From assembly GCA_944393265.1 (NCBI GenBank), contig CALXZO010000013.1, forward strand, positions 1-34,112: a DNA stretch of 34,112 bases, read 5' to 3'. The translations under genes and the position numbers were made by a program. Shown one piece after another: positions 1 to 6,652 of the stretch. The first letter of the stretch is position 1. Every line of letters starts with the position of its first letter. This DNA comes from an uncultured Clostridia bacterium. GTDB taxonomy: Bacteria > Bacillota > Clostridia > TANB77 > UBA1234. The notes below the pieces were generated by a model. It was not told the DNA's origin. It worked only from the letters and a program-made list of their open reading frames with translations, and made no database searches.

Positions 1-52
1 TTGGACAACGAAAAAGCTTTTCGCTGTCATTAAATCTAATAATTTTATTCAT
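1..52 (-). CDS. 5' end of a gene behind a leader peptide, possibly an RlmA-like 23S rRNA methyltransferase (partial)
   Basis: Seventeen codons are visible before the window ends: MNKIIRFNDSEKLFRCP. The ATG at 50-52 is preceded by GGAGG with 5 nt spacing. The end of the fragment, LFRCP, resembles the beginning of the N-terminal zinc-binding motif (CPxC) of RlmA-type 23S rRNA guanine-N1 methyltransferases, some of which give resistance to macrolides. That family guess rests on very few residues. The upstream octapeptide MTAYMRLR, of macrolide-sensing type, independently suggests a product connected with ribosome-targeting antibiotics; an efflux pump, ABC-F protein or other methyltransferase remains possible. 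The gene has its own promoter and may be host DNA or a cargo gene at the end of the prophage. Confidence 0.5.
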   Translation of the reverse strand, partial: MNKIIRFNDSEKLFRCP

Positions 53-53
53 G

Positions 54-124
54 ACATCCTCCATTATTACATTCTTGCCCGAAAGCGAGTTATGTAATAC
101 GGATGTACCGCAACACAACTCGCT
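54..124 (-). promoter_or_regulatory. Putative attenuator: competing RNA stems between leader peptide and gene
   Basis: On minus-strand RNA, arms at 114-124 and 84-94 pair over 11 bp with one G-U, starting 3 nt after the leader stop codon; the loop can form a further 5-bp stem. A second arrangement competes with it: 92-99 is an exact reverse complement of 65-72, and 101-106 of 54-59, the latter lying between the Shine-Dalgarno GGAGG and the ATG. The arms are seen directly. Their role as an attenuator that switches when a ribosome stalls on the leader is inference, and the direction of switching is not obvious from the sequence. No T-run follows the first stem, so control of translation seems likelier than transcription termination. 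Confidence 0.55.
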
Positions 125-127
125 GTA

Positions 128-154
128 TTATCTTAATCTCATATATGCTGTCAT
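128..154 (-). CDS. Leader peptide MTAYMRLR, macrolide-arrest type
   Basis: This is an eight-codon open frame, ATG ACA GCA TAT ATG AGA TTA AGA then TAA. It has an almost ideal ribosome binding site, AAGGAGGTGAT at 158-168, which is hard to explain by chance for so short a frame. The peptide contains Met-Arg-Leu-Arg. Arg-X-Arg motifs are known to stall ribosomes carrying a macrolide in the exit tunnel, and leader peptides such as ErmDL (MTHSMRLR...) and the mef leader (MTASMRLR) are nearly the same. It sits between a promoter at 189-217 and a structured RNA segment. The likely job is to sense macrolide-bound ribosomes and induce the gene starting at 52. Confidence 0.8.
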   Translation of the reverse strand: MTAYMRLR

Positions 155-188
155 CTTATCACCTCCTTAAATTACTATTTATGAAATG

Positions 189-217
189 ATTATATCATTC
201 TTTAATTTATTTTTCCA
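189..217 (-). promoter_or_regulatory. Promoter of the leader peptide transcript
   Basis: A perfect TATAAT is at 189-194 on the minus strand and a weak -35 (TGGAAA, four of six matches) at 212-217, with a 17-bp spacer. The expected start near 182 would give about 28 nt of 5' UTR before the leader ATG. The -35 overlaps the 3' end of the lysin gene, so the downstream gene can be expressed while the phage late genes are silent. Confidence 0.55.
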
Positions 218-888
218 CATCTTTAGCCCATTTTATAAATAGGTATTCGACTTGTCTTGTTGTTTCTAATACTTTTAGCCAATATTCTTTATCGGTTATT
301 CTCCCTCTACTAACTAAATAATCTAAAGCTTCAGTTCCTGTTTTAAATTCCATATTTTTTTCCTCACTTTCAAGAGCTTCTTTAACTTCTTTCCTAAAAT
401 CATCCATTGTATAATTAAAATATTTTTGCCACCAATGATATATATCTGAATGATTGCTCGCAAAAGCCTTTCCTTTCAATTTATAGCCCTCACAGTGAGT
501 AGTTATCGTTTCGGGTTTTAAATTGAATTTTTGGCATAAATACACGCATAATTTGACCGCTTCTGTTTTTACTTTTAAGAAGTATTCTTTGTCAGAATAA
601 TCTTTGGGTTCACAGATTTCAAAACCTATGTAAGAATTATTTGCATTTCCACCAGCGTGCCAACCTTGATAATTCCAAGGAAGTGTTTGATATATTCCTG
701 TATCATCTATAAAGGCATGGACACATACACTTTGCCCATTGGGCTTTGCGGTATTCCATGCCTTTATAAAATTGCTGGCAAAAACTCCGAGGGCAAGCAG
801 TTGAATGCACCATAATTCCTTTTACTGTTATGGTTTGTCCTTTTAAATAGCAATTATTCTTTGTTAGAAAGTTCTGAATTATTTTCAT
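207..888 (-). CDS. Phage endolysin, N-acetylmuramoyl-L-alanine amidase, needs a +1 shift at CGG
   Basis: Peptidoglycan amidase for host lysis, last gene of the lysis module after XhlA and holin. The start ATG at 886-888 has AAGGAG upstream and overlaps the end of the holin. The first frame gives 33 residues through GIMVHSTACP, with the first zinc histidine at residue 28, then meets CGG at 787-789 and runs out of sense. Skipping the C gives GVFASNFIKAWN and an uninterrupted frame through the conserved TTHCEGY...NHSDIYHWW region with the remaining metal ligands, then a short helical C-terminal part. The total is 226 residues, a usual size. The Pro-Gly step after HSTACP matches the family. Either this is programmed +1 decoding at CGGA or the base is an indel; the same context recurs in two other genes here. 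Confidence 0.85.
786..789 (-). other. In-frame CGGA, +1 frameshift site in lysin
   Basis: The minus-strand codons read TGC CCT CGG AGT; the protein needs TGC CCT (C) GGA GTT. The CGG is in frame with the start codon, and the downstream coding frame begins at GGA, one base later. It is one of only three in-frame CGG codons I could find in the window, and all three are at such a junction. Confidence 0.75.
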
Positions 889-1078
889 TTGCAGATACTC
901 CTTTCTTATCAACCTGTGTTCCAAAATAAAATGCTATTACTGTCGTATAAATTGTTATTACTGCATTTGCATCTACAATTTGTTTAATTGCTAAAATAAA
1001 AAAGAGTATTGTTAGTAAAATTGTAACAATGCTCTTTACGTTTATTAATTTTATTATTTTTTCTCTCACAATTATCAC
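854..1078 (-). CDS. Probable phage holin (small two-helix membrane protein)
   Basis: A 74-residue protein with two predicted membrane segments (about residues 17-34 and 39-54) and a short charged, glutamate- and asparagine-rich tail. The sequence IAFYFGTQ closes the second segment. Size, topology and position between XhlA and the amidase fit a holin that opens the membrane for the lysin, though I do not recognise the exact family. The first possible start is a GTG at 1078, only 2 nt from AGGAG; a second GTG at 1069 is 11 nt from it, so the true start is uncertain. It overlaps the lysin start by 35 nt. Confidence 0.6.
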   Translation of the reverse strand: MIIVREKIIKLINVKSIVTILLTILFFILAIKQIVDANAVITIYTTVIAFYFGTQVDKKGVSANENNSELSNKE

Positions 1079-1084
1079 TTCTCC

Positions 1085-1387
1085 TTATTTTAATAAAAGT
1101 GTGATAATAGCACCAAGAACAGTGCCAATTACCACACTTAAGATAGAATTTCTTATTTGTTTTTTTATATCTTTATATTCTTCTGCGGGTTCTCTTTCTA
1201 TCGAACCCACTCGTTCTTCTAATTTATTGACATCGCTTCGCATTAATTTTACTTCGGTAGCAATTTCTTTAACTCCAAAAGTTAACTCTCTAATGTCTTT
1301 TATCGTTTCTTCTAAACGGTCAATGCGTTTGTGAGCACTTTTCGTACTTTCATCAACTCGTGCAAGTAATTCCTTATCATCCATCAT
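1085..1387 (-). CDS. xhlA: XhlA-like phage lysis protein
   Basis: A 100-residue protein with a long N-terminal coiled coil (about residues 3-75, HKRIDRLEETI...VNKLEERV) and one C-terminal membrane helix ending in LLLK. This is the typical build of the XhlA (haemolysin XhlA) family, which acts with a holin at the membrane during phage lysis in Gram-positive hosts. It stands directly upstream of the holin and overlaps the previous gene by 11 nt, so the lysis genes are translationally coupled. Confidence 0.8.
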   Translation of the reverse strand: MMDDKELLARVDESTKSAHKRIDRLEETIKDIRELTFGVKEIATEVKLMRSDVNKLEERVGSIEREPAEEYKDIKKQIRNSILSVVIGTVLGAIITLLLK

Positions 1388-1763
1388 TTTCTCCTTTCAA
1401 GGCTATTAACTCCGCTTCTAATTCTTTTATTTTTGCTCTTATTTGTTGTCTTTCTTTTTTGGTTTCTGCATATTCTGCTATGTCCAAATCTCCCTCTAAA
1501 AATCTAATTAGTAAATCAAATGAATTTTGTAACTTGCTTTTTAATTCTTGTATTTCTGTTTCTCTTTTTTCAATCGGAGTGGGTGGTACTTTTTCAAACT
1601 CAAACCAGCACTTTTGTGTTTCAAAATTAGCTTTCAATTTAGCTTTATATCCATTCTTTTGTGGTATTGGTAACATCCTTTTTAAAACTATATATTTTTC
1701 AGTATTTTGTGGTTTATTTCTCGTATAAGTTATTGTGTTTCCATTTTCGTATATGTATATCAT
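1377..1763 (-). CDS. Phage protein with C-terminal coiled coil, unknown role
   Basis: About 128 residues. The N-terminal half is beta-rich (IYIYENGNTITYTRNK) and the C-terminal half (from about residue 65) is a charged coiled coil, EIQELKSKLQNSFD and QQIRAKIKELEAELIAL. Proteins of this build between tail fibre and lysis genes are common in Gram-positive siphophages and may be fibre accessory proteins, but I cannot assign a family. A GTG start at 1772 is possible; I prefer the ATG at 1763, which has better spacing from the weak GCGAG in the end of the upstream gene. Confidence 0.6.
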   Translation of the reverse strand: MIYIYENGNTITYTRNKPQNTEKYIVLKRMLPIPQKNGYKAKLKANFETQKCWFEFEKVPPTPIEKRETEIQELKSKLQNSFDLLIRFLEGDLDIAEYAETKKERQQIRAKIKELEAELIALKGENDG

Positions 1764-1768
1764 TATTA

Positions 1769-3196
1769 TCACTCGCTTTCATCCAATGCTTTTATATATG
1801 CATAATTTAAATCTATTTGTGGCAAATTTATTTCATGCTCATCATATAAAAAGTAAGTTGTTGTATAAGAATCTGAATTTATTGCATATATCCTATTGCC
1901 ATTATAAAAAATACTAGATAATTTTAGAGGTGTACCAATTACGTCATAACATTCCCAGTTCATTAAGTCCTTGCTACTATATAATTGATTATTTTCTATT
2001 TTCACATATTCTTTGCGGTCTTTGAAATATCTCAAATTAGTAGCTTTTGACAAAGTTGTTCGTTTTCCTGATTCATCTATTCGTATTAAATTTCCATTCG
2101 TATGCACATATAAAAAGCCGTTTACTATTCCTATTATTCCTGCAGAAGATAATCCACTGTAAAGTATAGTTGTTGTAGTAAAATCTGTTGTCCTTACAAT
2201 TTTATAATTAGAACTTGAAGCTGTTCCCCAACAAGAATACCAATATTGTCCAAATTTTACGCATGAACCAGTTGAAAATAAAGGTTCACCACATGAAACA
2301 CCATCAAATGGAGACATTCTAACCCATGTTACTCCATTATCACTTGATTTCCAAATCGCATTTGTATAATTTTGAGTGCCAAGACTTCCTATTCCCGAAC
2401 AAATAAAGTCATTACCATTTTCAATTATTGGACCCCTAAATACTTCTGTGATGCTACCACTTTTTGAGCTAATCTGAGTAAAGTCAATAAAGTTTGATGT
2501 ACTAAAAACATAACTATAATATGTACTACTTGTTTTATATCTCACGAAAAAAGCTTTTCCTAGTCTTGACGAATAGGTTATATTAGAGTAATAATAATCA
2601 CTTGATGAAGTTTCTGATTTGGCAATCGTCCACGAAATACCATCAGTACTGGTAAGAATAATTTTATTGGTTTTACCTACAAATATATTAAATTGTGGAT
2701 AATATGTAATTGACGGCGGATTACTATAGTAACTTGTTGCCGAAGTATATCGTAAAGTCCAATTATCTCCATCATTACTTGACCATATAGTAAAGCCAAC
2801 TTCATCACTAATCCCTCTTCTAACTAAAAAATAAATGTTTTTCTCGGATATATATATAATCTGCGTTATATATCCATACCCACTAGCAATTTGATTAGCT
2901 TCATACACGTATTTTTCAGGAAGACAATAAACCAATTCAGGATAATCTTCTTTTAATATTCTTGAGCCATCACACAACAAATACTTATCATCATCTCTTT
3001 TGTTTGAAAAAAATCTTATTTCTCCAATTGGTGTTTCAAGATTTCTTTTGTTTAGAGGTGTTGGCTCTTGAATAGTTGGTGTTATTTGCTCTATCGAAAT
3101 ATTATCTTCAATTATTTCATTGTTTTTTCTTATTCTATATTTTTCCGCATCACTTAATATTTCATCTTTCCAGTTTGGTTCTATTAAATTATACAT
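1769..3196 (-). CDS. Tail fibre or receptor-binding protein with collar-like domain and beta-propeller repeats
   Basis: 475 residues. Around residues 55-92 the text PIGEIRFF...YLLCDGSRILKEDYPELVY resembles the phage tail collar domain. The rest carries repeated motifs of the W(S/T)SxDGxxW type (WSSNDGDNW, TSTDGISW, KSSDNGVTW), typical of BNR or sialidase-like beta-propellers. This suggests a carbohydrate-binding adhesin at the tail tip. No enzymatic residues could be assigned, so binding rather than cleavage is the safer reading. It follows another fibre-like gene by 10 nt in the tail part of the late operon and is the best candidate for host-range determinant. Confidence 0.7.
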   Translation of the reverse strand: MYNLIEPNWKDEILSDAEKYRIRKNNEIIEDNISIEQITPTIQEPTPLNKRNLETPIGEIRFFSNKRDDDKYLLCDGSRILKEDYPELVYCLPEKYVYEANQIASGYGYITQIIYISEKNIYFLVRRGISDEVGFTIWSSNDGDNWTLRYTSATSYYSNPPSITYYPQFNIFVGKTNKIILTSTDGISWTIAKSETSSSDYYYSNITYSSRLGKAFFVRYKTSSTYYSYVFSTSNFIDFTQISSKSGSITEVFRGPIIENGNDFICSGIGSLGTQNYTNAIWKSSDNGVTWVRMSPFDGVSCGEPLFSTGSCVKFGQYWYSCWGTASSSNYKIVRTTDFTTTTILYSGLSSAGIIGIVNGFLYVHTNGNLIRIDESGKRTTLSKATNLRYFKDRKEYVKIENNQLYSSKDLMNWECYDVIGTPLKLSSIFYNGNRIYAINSDSYTTTYFLYDEHEINLPQIDLNYAYIKALDESE

Positions 3197-3206
3197 ATTG
3201 TTTCTC

Positions 3207-4013
3207 CTAACTACCTGTGACTGTTACTTGAATTGTTACATAGTCGTAAGAACTATTAACAGCTGTTGGTTTTAAAATAACATTTATCGTGTCGTAAGCA
3301 CTTAATCCTGTTATCGTACACGCATGAGGTGTATTTACTGAATCAGCAGTATCATGTGATGTTATGTTCCATCCATTTCCGATTGTTCCTATTCCAATTG
3401 ATGTATTAACAAAGTTAATATGCTCATAACTTGTTGTGCTTGACATTGCCCATATTACCAAAGTCCCGTTGTGGTCTATTCCTGCTCCGTATCCACTAAT
3501 ATATCCTGCATATGTTGAATTAGCAGATGAGTCTAATGTGACATTAATTATCGTCTGCTTCTTTGCATTTCCAGCAACGCCAAAAATACTTTTCCCACTT
3601 ATTATATTGGATGCAATCAAATTAGCATCACCTTGAATTGTCTGCGTTTCACTTAAATAATAGCCCGATGAAATAGTTTTATTTGATGTCCCTGGTATGA
3701 TTGTTTGAGCTCCACGTGATGGAATAGTACCAGTTATAACAGTTCCTTTTACAACCGCTTCTTTTCCTGCTAATATTTGTGAGGAGCTAGCATTACCACT
3801 TGAATTTAAAAAAGCAATATTGTCAGCTAGTGTTTGAATATATGTAATTGCTTCTGTAAGAGTGTTTTTTCCTGTTTGTTTTAATAACGCATCTTTTAAT
3901 TCTCCGTATTTGTCATCAATTTTTTGCATATTATTATTTGTTTTTTCTAACATTGTTCCATTTATGGTATCGTCTAAATTTATTTTTTCTAAATTCAAGT
4001 TTGCTGTATTCAT
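3207..4013 (-). CDS. Tail fibre or baseplate structural protein
   Basis: 268 residues. A short helical N-terminus (MLEKTNNNMQKIDDKYGEL) is followed by the motif set GKEAVVKGTVITGTIPSRGA, then YYLSETQTI and GKSIFGVAGN. This pattern of stacked short beta segments is common in tail fibre proteins of Clostridia and related phages. The C-terminal third (from about residue 150) is a beta-rich domain of unknown fold, perhaps a trimerised tip. It lies between the baseplate gene and the propeller-type fibre gene. Confidence 0.65.
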   Translation of the reverse strand: MNTANLNLEKINLDDTINGTMLEKTNNNMQKIDDKYGELKDALLKQTGKNTLTEAITYIQTLADNIAFLNSSGNASSSQILAGKEAVVKGTVITGTIPSRGAQTIIPGTSNKTISSGYYLSETQTIQGDANLIASNIISGKSIFGVAGNAKKQTIINVTLDSSANSTYAGYISGYGAGIDHNGTLVIWAMSSTTSYEHINFVNTSIGIGTIGNGWNITSHDTADSVNTPHACTITGLSAYDTINVILKPTAVNSSYDYVTIQVTVTGS

Positions 4014-4042
4014 TGGTCATCGTCCTTTCCTATTTTAATTAT

Positions 4043-4708
4043 CTACGTACTATCAAAACCAACTAAATCATCAATGCTTTGCATACTTTTATTAATTTCA
4101 TTTATACTTGCATAGATATCATCTGTTTTATCAATCATGGCTAATCCAAGTATATTTGTACTCGAAGGAATCGTTTTATTACTCTGCGTAGCAATCATAC
4201 TTAATGTATCCGTATTTTTATATTGATATAATTTGTATGGTTGTGATATCCACGTCTTGGATTTTCTAAATCTTTTCTGCCATAATCTAGATTGAGCTGA
4301 TTCAGTTACCCCACAATAAATGAAATTATTGCACATATAAATTAAAATCTTATCAATATCATACATAATTTTTTCAATATCATTAGCTTTATAAATGGTC
4401 ATATAATTTAGTGTTCTTGGAGTTACTGGAGTTGTATTTAATGTATAATATGCATCTTTTAAAGTTTGAATATTACTTCGTATTCTTTCTAATTCGCTAG
4501 AAGTAGGAAAATCATTTCGACACCAATTTGTTTTTGTTTCTATGTTTAAATAATAATGATTTTCATTTATCCAATGTTCAAGATATTTGCACCAAATTTC
4601 TATTCTGTTTAAATCGTTATAGTTATAATAACCTTTTTTGTTTTTAGCAGTAATATCGTTTGGAATGCGGTCAAATATTAAATGCTCTAATTGACTATCT
4701 AATTTCAT
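4043..4708 (-). CDS. Phage baseplate or tail-associated protein
   Basis: About 221 residues from the ATG at 4708, which follows the upstream stop by one base and has GGAGG in front. The protein contains IFDRIPNDI, GYYNYNDLNRIE, FPTSSELERIRSNIQ and LNYMTIYKANDIEKIMYDI, a segment order I associate with a minor structural protein found downstream of tail hub genes in clostridial siphophages. Its exact function is not known to me. Position between hub and fibres suggests a connector or fibre-attachment role. Confidence 0.6.
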   Translation of the reverse strand: MKLDSQLEHLIFDRIPNDITAKNKKGYYNYNDLNRIEIWCKYLEHWINENHYYLNIETKTNWCRNDFPTSSELERIRSNIQTLKDAYYTLNTTPVTPRTLNYMTIYKANDIEKIMYDIDKILIYMCNNFIYCGVTESAQSRLWQKRFRKSKTWISQPYKLYQYKNTDTLSMIATQSNKTIPSSTNILGLAMIDKTDDIYASINEINKSMQSIDDLVGFDST

Positions 4709-4709
4709 T

Positions 4710-6275
4710 TTATAAAACCTCCAGTTCTGCCAAAGCATAAATGCTAGGTGTATTTATGCTATATTCCAAGCATAATATCCTAGCATTTTCTCCTAAAACA
4801 TTTATCATATCTCCAACCATTTCATTATTGCTCATTTTAAATTTAATCTTTAATATCTTGGCAACAAAATTTAATTTATCAAGCAAATTGATTTCGTTAC
4901 ATATTAAAGTTGTATCATATGTTTTGACTTTCCTTACATCAGTTGATACAGTTAATGGATTGTTCTTTGAAGTTATAACTGTATTGTCCTCATATCCTTT
5001 ACCATACAAAATAACAGTTCCGCTTCCCGAAATCACAGCGTAGTTTGTTCCTACAGTTAATAGTGTGCCACCAGAAATTCGTAGTGAATGGTATGGAGCT
5101 CCTAAGGTTATTAATGTTTCTCCTGTAATCGTATCATTGAATATTTCTGATTCTTCTGATTGGGCAGTATATCTATGTTGGACTAATTCTATTGATGTGG
5201 TTATACTTTCTATTTCTTCTTTTATTGAGACTATTTTGTCTTTTCCTAAAACTGATTTAATTGTGTTATCTAAAGGTTTTATTGCTATGCATTCATTTCT
5301 ACTACAATCAACAATTCCACCAGCAGAAAATATTACTTTTTGTAAGGCTTCTCTTTTTGATTGTATATCTATAAATCCTGTTATTGTTCTTTTTCCTATT
5401 GTGTTATCTAATTGATACGGTATTGTACCAAGTATATTTGCAACAATATTGCTAACTAGCTCGTTTGTGTACATACCACCTAAAAATTTTTCATTTTCAA
5501 TTAAGCCTATATAATCTACTGCTTCTATTTTGTATGTAGCGATGTTTTCTTTTTCGGCACGATCAATAAAAAATGCACCAACTAATGCGTTATCTCTGTA
5601 TAATTTCATGGGTAATGTTTTTTGAAATAATACCCCTACATCGCTTTTACTGTTTAACTCTATATCCAATGTATTCATGCTTAAGTTCTCTGTAGTAGAT
5701 GACACCTCTTCAATAATTTTCAAATTCTTTAATTCATCTTTATAAAATTCTCTGACAATACCATCTTCAATGAAAAATATTCTTAAATATCTAAAGCCAA
5801 TATTTGTTTTTCTAAAAGTTATAACTATTTTGTTATATGCAACAACATCTTGATGGAAAAAATATTTTGAAGCATTGGGTGTGAAATCTTTACTTACCAA
5901 CAACTCCGTATCTCTATACCATTTGATATTCACATCTGTTGCATAATTGTCAGTATTTGTATCGAAAGATATCATTATTCCTGGAGAAGTATAAGTGTTA
6001 TCATATATTCTTGTTAGTATTATTTCATCATCAAAAATTCCCTCTTCATTACTCATACTTTTACTTATATATCCAATTCCAATTGGATTGTCTGGAAATG
6101 AAATATAGCTACCATCAAGTTGCCACAAATCGTTTTCTAAAGTTGCATTTTTAGGAATAAGTAATTGCTGTTTGATTTCTTCCATATTTACAAATTCTTG
6201 CATATCATTGACACTATTAATGCTGTTTTGTGTTGCACCATACGGCTTGTTTTCATATACGATTTTATTTTCCAT
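4710..6275 (-). CDS. Tail tip or baseplate hub protein (Tal-like)
   Basis: 521 residues. The middle part, with FFIDRAEKENIATYKIEAVDYIGLIENEKF and an AGGIVDC segment, resembles the hub-domain region of tail-associated proteins in Gram-positive siphophages. No peptidase or lysozyme domain is apparent, so this would be a structural rather than enzymatic hub. The start overlaps the end of the preceding distal-tail-like gene at 6275, as is usual for Dit-Tal pairs. Confidence 0.6.
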   Translation of the reverse strand: MENKIVYENKPYGATQNSINSVNDMQEFVNMEEIKQQLLIPKNATLENDLWQLDGSYISFPDNPIGIGYISKSMSNEEGIFDDEIILTRIYDNTYTSPGIMISFDTNTDNYATDVNIKWYRDTELLVSKDFTPNASKYFFHQDVVAYNKIVITFRKTNIGFRYLRIFFIEDGIVREFYKDELKNLKIIEEVSSTTENLSMNTLDIELNSKSDVGVLFQKTLPMKLYRDNALVGAFFIDRAEKENIATYKIEAVDYIGLIENEKFLGGMYTNELVSNIVANILGTIPYQLDNTIGKRTITGFIDIQSKREALQKVIFSAGGIVDCSRNECIAIKPLDNTIKSVLGKDKIVSIKEEIESITTSIELVQHRYTAQSEESEIFNDTITGETLITLGAPYHSLRISGGTLLTVGTNYAVISGSGTVILYGKGYEDNTVITSKNNPLTVSTDVRKVKTYDTTLICNEINLLDKLNFVAKILKIKFKMSNNEMVGDMINVLGENARILCLEYSINTPSIYALAELEVL

Positions 6276-6652
6276 TAATCCACCTGCCTTTGTGGTTCAA
6301 TTGCTTCAAAAGTAATTTTTAATCCTGTCCAACTTCTAAAGTTTTTATAATTTGCATTTATATTATCATTTGATACTTTTACTCTTGCTCTAAATGATAT
6401 TGTTTCTTGTCCATACGGTAATGTCACAAAATGATATTCGACAGGTGCAGTAAGTACTTCATATAATCGGTCATATTCATCAACATTTAATGCTAATGCG
6501 TTTATTGTGGCTTCATAATCGTAATAAGTCCCAAGTGGGTCTGCATGCTCAATGCCATCGAGTGTTATTCCATGATTTTCGTAACTTATTGTTGCTTTAC
6601 GAGTTAATTTGATTATTCCTATTTTATATCCCACACCATCTATTGTTATCAT
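6275..6652 (-). CDS. Short tail protein, possibly distal tail component
   Basis: 125 residues, beta-rich, with DGVGYKIGIIKLTRKATISYEN at the start and a C-terminal SWTGLKITFEAIEP. It lies immediately after the tape measure gene and before the hub gene, the position of the distal tail (Dit) protein in Siphoviridae. It is shorter than many Dit proteins (usually over 200 residues), so it may be only the N-terminal ring domain. It overlaps its neighbours at both ends by a few bases. Confidence 0.55.
   Translation of the reverse strand: MITIDGVGYKIGIIKLTRKATISYENHGITLDGIEHADPLGTYYDYEATINALALNVDEYDRLYEVLTAPVEYHFVTLPYGQETISFRARVKVSNDNINANYKNFRSWTGLKITFEAIEPQRQVD

Noticed and set aside
207..888. Treating the lysin as a plain pseudogene
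   Set aside because: Apart from the single CGG junction both parts are intact and conserved, and the same context occurs in two other unrelated genes. A read error remains possible and is stated with the finding.
1029..1334. Open plus-strand frames opposite the holin and XhlA genes
   Set aside because: They are rich in Phe, Ile and Ser from complementing AT-rich coding sequence and lack start signals.
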